15,227 bases of DNA from an uncultured Veillonella sp. (GCF_934190855.1 NZ_CAKPTN010000028.1:1-15227), one strand, 5' to 3'. Shown: positions 1-6,493, numbered from the stretch's first letter. Translations and numbers: made by a program. The notes: a model not told the origin generated them from the letters alone.

Positions 1-1
1 G

Positions 2-91
2 AAACCTGGTGATACAATTTTAGTATCTTATACTCATAATGGGAAAATGAAGAGCACACAAGTTAAATTAGGACAAGCCGCTTCTAAATAA
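2..91 (+). CDS. C-terminal end of an HtrA/DegP-like serine protease (partial)
   Basis: Only the last 29 codons and the TAA stop are in the window; the gene starts upstream of base 1. The peptide begins KPGDTILVSY and ends KLGQAASK. This fits the last strands of a PDZ domain as found at the end of S1C (HtrA/DegP/DegQ) envelope proteases, where 'GD.v.v...R.Gk....v.LG' is typical. The catalytic domain is not visible, so the family call rests on this short tail. It could also be another PDZ-ending protein. A strong hairpin about 77 bases downstream probably ends its transcript. Confidence 0.55.
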   Translation, partial: KPGDTILVSYTHNGKMKSTQVKLGQAASK

Positions 92-168
92 GCAAATTCT
101 ATTTAGATTTGGTAAGATAGCTTTATAATTAGAAATGTATTTTTACATAACCGTATATTTACATAACA

Positions 169-196
169 GAAACCCTCATCTTCGGATGAGGGTTTC
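169..196 (+). terminator. Hairpin terminator after the HtrA-like gene
   Basis: A perfect 12-bp stem (GAAACCCTCATC / GATGAGGGTTTC) is closed by a TTCG tetraloop. The T-run after it is short and broken (TACTTTGT), so it is a good but not textbook intrinsic terminator. It sits between the protease tail and the PadR promoter. Confidence 0.75.
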
Positions 197-219
197 TACT
201 TTGTAAAACATATTTTTTT

Positions 220-258
220 ACAAGGTACCTTGCATTACGAGGTACCTTGTGTTATTAT
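220..258 (+). promoter_or_regulatory. Promoter with double-palindrome operator for the padR operon
   Basis: A -35 box TTGCAT (230-235) lies 17 bp from a -10 box TATTAT (253-258). An 11-bp perfect inverted repeat, ACAAGGTACCT (220-230) and AGGTACCTTGT (240-250), covers the -35 box and the spacer. Each arm also contains the palindrome AGGTACCT, so there are two palindromes with centres 17 bp apart. This is the layout expected for an autoregulated PadR gene: a repressor bound here would block RNA polymerase. Binding by the PadR protein next door is inferred. Confidence 0.7.
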
Positions 259-334
259 GTATTTGTCAGTACATGATAGTGACCGTAAGAGAGCTTTCAC
301 ATTGGCAGGTAGGCACAGCCTAAAGGGAGGAACT

Positions 335-658
335 ATGCAAGTTCAATTGAAAAAAGGTGTTATGGATATGCTTGTGCTAGCATTATTAACACAAAGTGAT
401 CGCTATGGATATGAAATCGTAAGCACCATTTCAGAATATATTGAAATTTCGGAAGGAACTATATATCCATTATTTAATAGATTGAAGAAAGAAAAGTATG
501 TTGAAACCTATTTGAAGGAGTCCTCCACAGGACCATCTCGAAAATATTATCATATCACGGCTGACGGTCGTGAGGCATACAAAAAGATGCGCCAAGAGTG
601 GGATGAATTTTCTGGTGTCATCAATATCCTGTTGAGAGGAGTGGACTATAATGGATAA
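335..658 (+). CDS. PadR family transcriptional regulator
   Basis: This is a 107-residue winged-helix DNA-binding protein. A longer reading frame opens upstream, but the ATG at 335 is preceded by AAGGGAGG at the right distance and gives the usual PadR N-terminus (MQVQLKKGVMDMLVLALL). The recognition-helix region is GTIYPLFNRLKKEKYV (about residues 41-56), and the wing holds GPSRKYYHIT (66-75), a hallmark of the family. It is close to the minimal PadR-s1 length. The next gene starts eight bases before this one stops, so the two are translationally coupled. PadR/DUF1700 pairs are a common arrangement in Firmicutes, with the regulator usually repressing its own operon. The inducing signal cannot be read from the sequence. 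Confidence 0.9.
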   Translation: MQVQLKKGVMDMLVLALLTQSDRYGYEIVSTISEYIEISEGTIYPLFNRLKKEKYVETYLKESSTGPSRKYYHITADGREAYKKMRQEWDEFSGVINILLRGVDYNG

Positions 659-1226
659 AAATAGCTTTTTGGAAGCACTGCGCAATATATTTAAAAAGGC
701 GCGCGTTGCTGATGTAGAGAGTATTATAGAGGTTTATGAAGAACATTTTGCTGTAGGCTATGAAAAAGGTCTTACAGATAGTGAGATCATTAAATCCTTG
801 GGAACTCCCGAGGAAATTTACGCATCCTATGTAGATGCTGGTATTATTACAGATACTTTTAGTCAAGATGGTGGTGAAAGCAAAGCTGTTAATATGCAAG
901 AAATCTACGCTCGATTCGATGACTATAAAGAGCGTTTATTGCCACAGTTGCCAAGTATGGCTAAAAAAGCATCCAAAACATTACTATCCATTGGTAGTAC
1001 TTTATCCTATATTGTAGCCGTTTTAATATTTATCATTACGCCAGCAATCTTGTATTTATTAGGTAGCTCTTGGCAACCTTTTGAAAATGTTACAGCGTTC
1101 CCAGTTTTATCTACTGTTACATTAGTTTTCCTTGGTGGGGTAGGTCTATTCAGTGGACTTGTATGTATCTTTGTTGGCATAGAACTTCGTGGTGTTCGTG
1201 AACGTTACTTTAGTAATGTAGATTAA
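651..1226 (+). CDS. DUF1700 (HAAS-type) membrane protein
   Basis: This 191-residue protein starts at ATG 651 inside the padR gene, with GAGAGGAG just upstream. Residues 1-65 form the cytosolic HAAS/DUF1700 helical domain; the motif LTDSEIIKSLGTPEEIYASY (41-60) is typical. Two hydrophobic segments follow, at about 113-137 and 150-177, separated by a short loop, and the C-terminus is charged. The predicted location is the inner membrane with the N-terminus inside. The family is regularly encoded beside PadR regulators and is thought to act in envelope-stress or membrane-linked signalling, but no biochemical role is firmly known. Here it lies between padR and a secreted repeat protein, so it may help control or deliver that protein; that is inference. 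Confidence 0.85.
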   Translation: MDKNSFLEALRNIFKKARVADVESIIEVYEEHFAVGYEKGLTDSEIIKSLGTPEEIYASYVDAGIITDTFSQDGGESKAVNMQEIYARFDDYKERLLPQLPSMAKKASKTLLSIGSTLSYIVAVLIFIITPAILYLLGSSWQPFENVTAFPVLSTVTLVFLGGVGLFSGLVCIFVGIELRGVRERYFSNVD

Positions 1227-1235
1227 GGAGGCCCT

Positions 1236-1667
1236 ATGAGACGAATTATAATCACAGCAATTCTAACTGTAATTTGTGCTGTTGGGGCAGTTACATCTTT
1301 TGCAGTCAATGATCTACCTAACTTTGGTGAATGGATGAAAACCAATGAACAACAGTTTAGAAAACCACATAGACATAATGGTCCTAATATGTATATGGAT
1401 CAACATATGATGGATGGAAATAATCAAATGAGGCCTCAAAATGGTATGGGGCCAAATAATGGTCAACATATGTACCAAAATTGTCAAAACCAAATGATGC
1501 CTCAAGATGGTATGGGACCAAATAACGGCCAGCATATGAACTCAAATGGTCAAATGCCTCCGCAAGGTCAAATGCCTATGCAAGGCCAACCACCGCAACA
1601 ATCTAATGGTAATGCACCTCAACCTTCTACAGCATCAGGTGCACCACAGACTACTCAAAATCAATAA
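1236..1667 (+). CDS. Small exported Met/Gln/Asn/Pro-rich repeat protein
   Basis: I do not recognise a named family in this 143-residue protein. A strong AAGGAGG lies just before ATG 1236. Residues 1-23 form a Sec signal peptide with likely cleavage after SFA. The mature part is low-complexity, with many Met, Gln, Asn, Pro and Gly residues and a few His. Two near-identical blocks, MRPQNGMGPNNGQHM (65-79) and MMPQDGMGPNNGQHM (87-101), are spaced 22 residues apart, followed by shorter GQMP repeats. There is one mature Cys (83). No fold is evident and the protein is probably disordered in the periplasm. The spaced Met and His residues resemble metal-binding, especially copper-binding, tails, but this is only a resemblance. 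It is the third gene of the padR operon, so it is probably the exported output. Confidence 0.75.
   Translation: MRRIIITAILTVICAVGAVTSFAVNDLPNFGEWMKTNEQQFRKPHRHNGPNMYMDQHMMDGNNQMRPQNGMGPNNGQHMYQNCQNQMMPQDGMGPNNGQHMNSNGQMPPQGQMPMQGQPPQQSNGNAPQPSTASGAPQTTQNQ
1425..1556 (+). repeat. 66-bp imperfect duplication inside the Met/Gln-rich gene
   Basis: The stretch starting CAAATGAGGCCTCAAAATGG at 1425 is repeated from 1491 (CAAATGATGCCTCAAGATGG). A further partial unit begins with CAAATGCCTC at 1551. Many differences are at third codon positions, so the copies have diverged while keeping the protein sequence. Confidence 0.75.
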
Positions 1668-1701
1668 TATTCTATTGGTTCTTTTCTCTCACAACACTTT
1701 T

Positions 1702-1783
1702 AGAGAGCGTGGTCATGAAAGTGCATTCATGGACACCATAGAGCCATACACTCTATGTGATACATTCGTATCAGAATCTCTCT
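1702..1783. other. Nested inverted repeats, cloverleaf-like structured element
   Basis: Four perfect helices fit together in 82 nt. The outer stem is AGAGAG 1702-1707 with CTCTCT 1778-1783. Arms are CATGAA 1714-1719/TTCATG 1726-1731, CATAGAG 1737-1743/CTCTATG 1751-1757 and TGATAC 1758-1763/GTATCA 1768-1773. It lies in the non-coding gap between the secreted protein gene and the shared terminator. A competing pairing exists for the outer stem (CTCTC 1686-1690 with GAGAG 1703-1707). The function, and the strand if it acts as RNA, are unknown. It may be a 3' UTR structure, a small RNA or protein-binding DNA. Confidence 0.4.
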
Positions 1784-1809
1784 CTTACACACAATAACTA
1801 CACACAAGC

Positions 1810-1841
1810 AAAAAGAGCTCCTCGTTGAAGGAGCTCTTTTT
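1810..1841. terminator. Bidirectional terminator between the padR operon and pyrE
   Basis: The arms AAAAAGAGCTCCT and AGGAGCTCTTTTT form a 13-bp stem around a CGTTGA loop. The A-tract and T-tract allow it to work on both strands, ending the padR operon on the plus strand and pyrFE on the minus strand. Confidence 0.85.
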
Positions 1842-1849
1842 GTGTTATT

Positions 1850-2437
1850 TTATTTGATATGTTTAGAACCGCGTTCTGTCATAGCTACGCCATCTTTACA
1901 AAGAGGGCAGTCTTCTTGTTTATATGTAGGAACTTCAAGGTTGAGCAAGGCTTGTACTTTTTCTTGAGGTACGCCAAATTCTGCTTTACCACCAGAACGG
2001 TTAACGAGTAGGCCTACACCAACGATTTCGCCGCCAGATTGGTTAACTACGTTAACTACTTCTTGTACGGAACCGCCAGTTGTTACGATATCTTCAACGA
2101 TAAGTACGCGTGTGCCAGGTTCGATTTTGAAACCGCGACGTAAAGTCATAACGCCTTTTTCGCGTTCTGTAAAGATTGCACGTGTGCCAAGTGCTTTACC
2201 AACTTCGTGAGCTAGTAAGATACCACCAGTCATAGGTCCGATAACAAGCTCTACGTTTTGATCACGGAAGCGTTCAGCTAATTCTTTACAAAGTGTTTCT
2301 GTATATTTTGGATGTTGCAATACGTTGAATTTTTCAACGTACATTGGGCTGTGGAGACCAGATGTCAAAAGGAAGTGACCTTCTAAAATAGCTTGAGTGT
2401 CGATCAGTAATTGTTTTACTTCTTGTTCTGTCATCAT
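1850..2437 (-). CDS. pyrE: Orotate phosphoribosyltransferase
   Basis: PyrE joins orotate to PRPP to make orotidine 5'-monophosphate, the fifth step of pyrimidine synthesis. The 195-residue protein has the PRPP-binding motif VLIVEDIVTTGGS (111-123) and the family N-terminal stretch GHFLLTSGLHSPMYVEKFNVL (20-40). It belongs to the form with a C-terminal tail holding a Cys pair, CPLC (177-180); the role of these cysteines is unclear. The start ATG overlaps the stop of pyrF in an ATGA, and the ribosome binding site GGAGAAGG lies within the end of pyrF, so the two are made together and PyrE probably depends on PyrF translation. A second Met follows directly, so the start could shift by one codon. 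Confidence 0.95.
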   Translation of the reverse strand: MMTEQEVKQLLIDTQAILEGHFLLTSGLHSPMYVEKFNVLQHPKYTETLCKELAERFRDQNVELVIGPMTGGILLAHEVGKALGTRAIFTEREKGVMTLRRGFKIEPGTRVLIVEDIVTTGGSVQEVVNVVNQSGGEIVGVGLLVNRSGGKAEFGVPQEKVQALLNLEVPTYKQEDCPLCKDGVAMTERGSKHIK

Positions 2438-3153
2438 TTGGATACCTTCTCCATTTCTTCAATAATTAAACGAACCGCTTCACGAGGGTTTTCTGCTTGT
2501 GTAATAGGGCGGCCGATAACGAGGCGAGATGCGCCATCTTGTAATGCACTAGCTGGTGTAGCAACACGTTTTTGGTCATCTGTTGTTGCAAAGGACGGAC
2601 GAATACCAGGTGTTACGATGAGGAAATCATCGCCACATGCTTCGCGAATCATTTTAGCTTCTAACGCGGAACATACAACACCATCCATGCCGCAATCTTT
2701 AGCGAGTTTAGCAAGGCGAATTACTTGGTCGGAAATAGGTAGTTGACCACCGATAGCAGTCCAAGATTCATCATCGAAACTAGTTAGAGCTGTGATGGCT
2801 AATAATTTTGGTCGCTCAATGCCTAGTGTTTCACCGCTTTCACGAGCTGCCTCTACAGCGGCTTTCATCATGACAGGACCACCTTGACCATGTAAAGTAA
2901 TCAAACTAGCGCCGAGACGTGTTAAGGAAGAAACGCCATGGGCTACGGTGTTTGGAATGTCGTGCAATTTCAAATCAAGAAATATTTGTTTGTTTTGCTC
3001 CTGTAAAAAACGAATTGTTTTTGCTCCTTCGGCGTAGAATAGTTCCATTCCGACCTTGTAAAAGCTAACCGAATCACCGAGGGATAATACGATTTCTTTC
3101 ACAGCATCCATCGTGGATACGTCAAGGGCAACGATTAATCTGTCATCTGCCAT
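2434..3153 (-). CDS. pyrF: Orotidine 5'-phosphate decarboxylase
   Basis: PyrF converts OMP to UMP, the last step of UMP synthesis, using the product of the neighbouring PyrE. The 239-residue length is normal for the family. The catalytic signature DLKLHDIPNTV spans residues 60-70, with the Asp-Lys-Asp set at D60, K62 and D65 and K33 in the upstream YKVG segment. The C-terminal phosphate loop SRLVIGRPIT (209-218) is intact. The gene is first in the pyrFE pair; the other pyr genes are not in this window, so they must lie elsewhere or beyond its edges. A GGAGGTTG ribosome binding site precedes the ATG at 3153. Confidence 0.96.
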   Translation of the reverse strand: MADDRLIVALDVSTMDAVKEIVLSLGDSVSFYKVGMELFYAEGAKTIRFLQEQNKQIFLDLKLHDIPNTVAHGVSSLTRLGASLITLHGQGGPVMMKAAVEAARESGETLGIERPKLLAITALTSFDDESWTAIGGQLPISDQVIRLAKLAKDCGMDGVVCSALEAKMIREACGDDFLIVTPGIRPSFATTDDQKRVATPASALQDGASRLVIGRPITQAENPREAVRLIIEEMEKVSK

Positions 3154-3187
3154 GTTGCAACCTCCATACTACATATATATCTAAATA

Positions 3188-3217
3188 ATTTTCACATACT
3201 GAGGGCCTATCTGTCAA
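3188..3217 (-). promoter_or_regulatory. Candidate promoter for pyrFE
   Basis: On the minus strand a perfect -35 box TTGACA (3217-3212) is followed after 18 bp by a weak -10 box, GAAAAT (3193-3188). The -35 match is strong and the -10 match is poor. I see no PyrR-type attenuator in the short leader. Confidence 0.4.
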
Positions 3218-3281
3218 TTAAAATTGGTATGAAAGAGGTGATTATTGGTCACCTTTGAACAGTAGATTATAGTCTATTTCA

Positions 3282-3290
3282 TGCTATAAT
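3282..3290 (+). promoter_or_regulatory. Extended -10 promoter for the exonuclease-deoC cluster
   Basis: TGCTATAAT is an extended -10 element with a perfect TATAAT. No good -35 box lies 17 bp upstream, which is usual for extended -10 promoters. It sits about 50 bases before the exonuclease start. Confidence 0.65.
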
Positions 3291-3341
3291 AAGAAGAGTA
3301 AATGAATATAATTCTTATATATAGATTTTGAAAGGAGTCCT

Positions 3342-3971
3342 ATGTTAGATTTCGTTGCATTAGACTTTGAAACAGCAAATAAATTTAAAAATAGTGCGTG
3401 CTCCTTGGCGGTTATTACCGTAAAGGATGGACAAATTACCAAAAAAGCGTATAGCCTCATCAAACCACCGTTTATGAGCTTTGATGATGAATGTATTGAA
3501 ATTCACGGCATCCAACCTAAGGATGTTCTACATGAAAAGACCTTTGATCAGTTGTGGGATGCCATTTATGAAAATCATCTAAAAGGAAATATCATGGTGG
3601 CTCACAATGCGAAGTTCGATATGAACGTATTGCGTGCTACGTTAGATTATTATAAAATCCCTTGGCCAGAGCTAGATTATGCATGTACGGTGAAACTTTC
3701 ACGTGCAGTATGGCCCGATTTAGTCAATCATAAGTTGAATACTATGGCAGCCTATATGGGAGTTGAATTTAAACATCACTATGCACTAGATGATGCGGAG
3801 ACATGTGCAAAGGTTGTGTTGGAGGCTGCTAAGGTAAAAGGTGTTAATAGTTTGCCAGATTTGTTAAAGGTTACAGGTGTACCATTAGAACCATTTATTG
3901 ATGAGAAAAATCGCTCTGCTCAAGAGGCTTTACATAAAGAGCCAGAACCAGAGCAAATGTCGTTCTTTTAG
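3342..3971 (+). CDS. DEDDh-family 3'-5' exonuclease (DnaQ-like) with clamp-binding-like tail
   Basis: This 209-residue protein has the full DEDDh active site: D8 and E10 in ALDFETAN, D93 in HNAKFD, and H146 with D151 in HYALDDA. It is related to the epsilon subunit of DNA polymerase III and to stand-alone repair exonucleases. It starts at ATG 3342 after AAAGGAG. No polymerase, helicase or GIY-YIG domain is attached. After the catalytic domain comes a charged linker, and the protein ends in QMSFF, close to the QL[SD]LF motif used to bind the beta sliding clamp; this suggests a DNA repair or proofreading role. It is followed 14 bases later by deoC, so the exonuclease could share transcripts with deoxynucleotide salvage genes. 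Confidence 0.88.
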   Translation: MLDFVALDFETANKFKNSACSLAVITVKDGQITKKAYSLIKPPFMSFDDECIEIHGIQPKDVLHEKTFDQLWDAIYENHLKGNIMVAHNAKFDMNVLRATLDYYKIPWPELDYACTVKLSRAVWPDLVNHKLNTMAAYMGVEFKHHYALDDAETCAKVVLEAAKVKGVNSLPDLLKVTGVPLEPFIDEKNRSAQEALHKEPEPEQMSFF

Positions 3972-3985
3972 TGAGGAGAGGTACT

Positions 3986-4648
3986 ATGTTAGGAAGAGAA
4001 TTATTAGCTTATGTGGATCACACATTCTTGCGGCCAACCGCTACATGGGATGATATTAAAGAAGTTTGTGATGCTGGTGTTAAATATAAAACGGCATCTG
4101 TTTGTATTCCTCCGGATTTTGTGGCATCCGCTCATGAAGCGTATCCGAAACTTAACATATGTACCGTTATCGGGTTCCCTTTAGGCTATGAAACGACAGA
4201 GGTCAAGGTGGCTGAAACGAAACAAGCCATTGAAGAAGGGGCCTCTGAAATCGACATGGTAATCAATCTTGGCGATGTAAAGCAAGGTGATTTTGAAGCG
4301 GTAACGAATGAAATCGGAGCTCTCAAAGAGGCTTGTGGCGATAAAATCTTAAAGGTTATTATTGAAACTTGTTACCTCACTGATTCTGAAAAGGTAGCTC
4401 TCTGTAAATGTATCACCAATGGTGGGGCAGACTATATCAAAACCTCAACTGGCTTTGGTAGTGGTGGTGCTAGTCTTGAAGATATTCGACTCTTTAAACA
4501 GCACATAGGCCCTAATGTGCAAATTAAGGCCGCTGGTGGCATTCGATCCATTACTGATATGAAAGCCTATATTGCAGAAGGTTGCAGTCGTATTGGTGCC
4601 AGTGCAGCCGTAGAGTTATTAAAAGATCACTTAGACGAAGAAGTATAA
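3986..4648 (+). CDS. deoC: Deoxyribose-phosphate aldolase
   Basis: DeoC splits 2-deoxyribose 5-phosphate into acetaldehyde and glyceraldehyde 3-phosphate. The frame opens at a GTG at 3971, but ATG 3986 has GAGGAGAGG in front of it and gives a normal 220-residue protein, so I use 3986. The Schiff-base lysine is K152 in DYIKTSTGF, the proton-relay lysine is K181 in KAAGGIR, and the conserved Asp is D90 in EIDMVIN, matching K167, K201 and D102 of the E. coli enzyme. It is encoded with pdp and cdd. Together they take deoxycytidine to deoxyuridine, then to deoxyribose 1-phosphate, which after mutase action feeds DeoC. The mutase gene deoB is not in this window. Confidence 0.95.
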   Translation: MLGRELLAYVDHTFLRPTATWDDIKEVCDAGVKYKTASVCIPPDFVASAHEAYPKLNICTVIGFPLGYETTEVKVAETKQAIEEGASEIDMVINLGDVKQGDFEAVTNEIGALKEACGDKILKVIIETCYLTDSEKVALCKCITNGGADYIKTSTGFGSGGASLEDIRLFKQHIGPNVQIKAAGGIRSITDMKAYIAEGCSRIGASAAVELLKDHLDEEV

Positions 4649-4652
4649 TAGA

Positions 4653-4681
4653 AAACCACCTAGGCAATGCTTAGGTGGTTT
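4653..4681 (+). terminator. Hairpin between deoC and pdp (partial terminator or processing site)
   Basis: A perfect 10-bp stem, AAACCACCTA (4653-4662) with TAGGTGGTTT (4672-4681), has a 9-nt loop. The T-run is short and broken (TTTCTTAG), and pdp starts only 20 bases later. It is more likely a partial terminator or an mRNA stability structure that lowers pdp-cdd relative to deoC than a full stop. Confidence 0.55.
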
Positions 4682-4701
4682 CTTAGAATGGCGGTGCAAC
4701 T

Positions 4702-6003
4702 ATGCGCATGTATGATATTATCCTGAAAAAGAGAGCTAATATACCCTTAACAGATGAGGAAATCCGCTTTGTTATCGATGGCTATGTAAAGGGGGATATC
4801 CCTGATTATCAAGTGAGTGCCCTGTTGATGACCATCGTATTTAATGGCATGAGTGCTCGAGAGCTAGGAACCTTAACTTTAGCTATGGCTCAATCTGGAC
4901 ATATGGTAGATTTGTCTAGTATTGATGGCATTACTGTAGATAAACATAGTACGGGTGGTGTAGGGGATAAGACGACGCTCATCATTGGACCTCTTGTAGC
5001 CGCTTGTGGAGGTAAGGTGGCTAAAATGTCTGGCCGTGGACTAGGTCATACAGGTGGTACTATCGACAAGATGGAATCCATACCCAATCTGAAAGTCTCT
5101 TTAGCACAAGATGATTTCATCAATCAAGTTAATAAAATAGGCCTTGCTGTTATCGGCCAGTCGGAAGGATTGGCTCCAGCTGACAAACAGCTTTACGCTT
5201 TGCGGGATGTAACGGGTACAGTAGATAGTATTCCTCTCATTGCATCCTCCGTAATGAGTAAGAAATTAGCATCTGGAGCACAGGCTATTCTCCTCGATGT
5301 TAAGGTTGGTAGTGGTGCCTTTATGAAAACCTTAGATGATGCACGGGCTCTTGCGAAGGCCATGGTAGATATTGGCAATGAAAATGGCCGCTCCGTTAAG
5401 GCAGTATTGACCGATATGGATCGACCGCTCGGTCATGCCATTGGCAATGCATTGGAGATTCGTGAGGTTATCGATACCTTGAAAGGTCATGGCCCGCAGG
5501 ACTTAACCCATGAATGTCTTATCATGGCTGCACATATGCTCGTATTGAGCCATCTATACGATTATGAAACGGCTCTTAGTCGTGTACAAGAGTCACTTGA
5601 CTCAGGTAAGGCTCTTGATCGTTTACGCCTCATGATTGAGGCCCAAGGTGGGGATATTCGAGTTATTGACGATGAAAGTTTGTTAGCTATTGGTAAATTC
5701 ACCTATGATGTAATCGCCACTCAAGATGGGTATATTACACATATGAATACTGAGCAATGCGGCATTGCATCTGTTATGCTTGGTGCAGGACGTACCGTAA
5801 AAGATGGCCCTATCGATTACAGTGCAGGCATCGTGATGCATAAGAAAACAGGTGATTCTGTAATAGCCGGTGAAAGTATTGCCACCTTGTATGCTTCTGA
5901 TGAAAACTTACTTGCTAATGCAGGTAAAACATATTTAGAGGCTATTACATTTGGTACAACAGCACCAACAGTAGTCGATACGATACTAGATATCGTGGAA
6001 TAA
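4702..6003 (+). CDS. pdp: Pyrimidine-nucleoside phosphorylase
   Basis: The enzyme splits uridine, deoxyuridine and thymidine with phosphate, giving the base and (deoxy)ribose 1-phosphate. The 433-residue length is typical. The phosphate-binding loop KHSTGGVGDK (81-90) and the family signature SGRGLGHTGGTIDKME (110-125) are intact. The N-terminus MRMYDIILKK matches the usual Pdp start (Bacillus type MRMVDII), which supports ATG 4702, although the Shine-Dalgarno (GGCGGT) is weak. Because the Firmicute form is normally broad in substrate, I prefer pdp over deoA, but the sequence alone does not fully separate them. It is followed ten bases later by cdd. Confidence 0.93.
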   Translation: MRMYDIILKKRANIPLTDEEIRFVIDGYVKGDIPDYQVSALLMTIVFNGMSARELGTLTLAMAQSGHMVDLSSIDGITVDKHSTGGVGDKTTLIIGPLVAACGGKVAKMSGRGLGHTGGTIDKMESIPNLKVSLAQDDFINQVNKIGLAVIGQSEGLAPADKQLYALRDVTGTVDSIPLIASSVMSKKLASGAQAILLDVKVGSGAFMKTLDDARALAKAMVDIGNENGRSVKAVLTDMDRPLGHAIGNALEIREVIDTLKGHGPQDLTHECLIMAAHMLVLSHLYDYETALSRVQESLDSGKALDRLRLMIEAQGGDIRVIDDESLLAIGKFTYDVIATQDGYITHMNTEQCGIASVMLGAGRTVKDGPIDYSAGIVMHKKTGDSVIAGESIATLYASDENLLANAGKTYLEAITFGTTAPTVVDTILDIVE

Positions 6004-6013
6004 GGAGCCGATT

Positions 6014-6409
6014 ATGATAGAACAACATATTCTAAAGCTCATTGATCGTGCTGCTGTTGCCCGAGAAAAATCTTATAGTCCCTATTCCCATTTTGGTGTA
6101 GGTGCAGCCCTTCTCTGTGAAGATGGTACTATCTATGAAGGCTGTAATGTAGAAAATGCATCCTATGGCCTTACTAACTGTGCTGAGCGCACTGCTATTT
6201 TTAAGGCAGTATCAGAAGGTTATACAAAGTTTAAAGCCCTTGCGGTAGTAGCTGATACAGAAGGGCCTTGTTCACCTTGCGGCGCTTGTCGTCAGGTCAT
6301 ATCTGAATTTGAAATACCATACATCATTATGGCAAATCTAAAAGGAGAGTATACAGTAGTGGAGCTAGATGAACTATTACCTTTTAGGTTTGGAGCACAT
6401 AGCATGTAG
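6014..6409 (+). CDS. cdd: Cytidine deaminase
   Basis: Cdd turns cytidine and deoxycytidine into uridine and deoxyuridine, which the upstream phosphorylase can then cleave. The 131-residue length is that of the short homotetrameric class. Zinc ligands are C56 in TNCAERTA and C86 and C89 in PCSPCGAC; E58 is the proton shuttle. Substrate contacts include the NVENASYG loop (45-52). AAGGAG overlaps the end of pdp and the ATG is ten bases beyond the pdp stop, so the genes form one operon. The protein ends LLPFRFGAHSM, as is normal for the family. Confidence 0.95.
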   Translation: MIEQHILKLIDRAAVAREKSYSPYSHFGVGAALLCEDGTIYEGCNVENASYGLTNCAERTAIFKAVSEGYTKFKALAVVADTEGPCSPCGACRQVISEFEIPYIIMANLKGEYTVVELDELLPFRFGAHSM

Positions 6410-6411
6410 TT

Positions 6412-6489
6412 GTAAGTTAAGATTATAAGCTAAGACAACAAGCTAAGACTATAAGTTAAGACAATAAGCTAAGACTATAATTTAAGTCA
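6412..6489 (+). repeat. Six tandem 13-bp repeats after cdd
   Basis: There are six head-to-tail copies of a 13-bp unit with consensus ATAAGYTAAGACW (6412-6424, 6425-6437, 6438-6450, 6451-6463, 6464-6476, 6477-6489). The end copies are the most diverged. The units are nearly free of G and C and do not form a hairpin. They lie between the cdd stop and the terminator, so they are part of the cdd 3' UTR or of the DNA between two convergent genes. Confidence 0.85.
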
Positions 6490-6493
6490 ATAA

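Noticed and set aside
1702-1783. A tRNA gene or tRNA remnant
   Set aside because: The cloverleaf shape is suggestive, but there is no T-loop sequence, no U33, and arm lengths do not fit; kept only as an unknown structured element.
1546-1797. Plus-strand open frame of 83 codons overlapping the end of the Met/Gln-rich gene
   Set aside because: It is the shifted frame of the low-complexity repeat, has no ribosome binding site and runs through the inverted-repeat region.
2411-2746. Plus-strand open frame opposite pyrF/pyrE
   Set aside because: It is an antisense shadow of strongly supported pyrF; no ribosome binding site and no family resemblance.
3154-3260. PyrR-type attenuator upstream of pyrFE
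   Set aside because: Only a short 6-bp hairpin (AGGTGA/TCACCT, 3235-3253) is seen, upstream of the candidate promoter, and no PyrR binding motif or terminator is found in the leader.
6412-6489. CRISPR array
   Set aside because: The 13-bp units are directly adjacent, with no unique spacers and no cas genes nearby.
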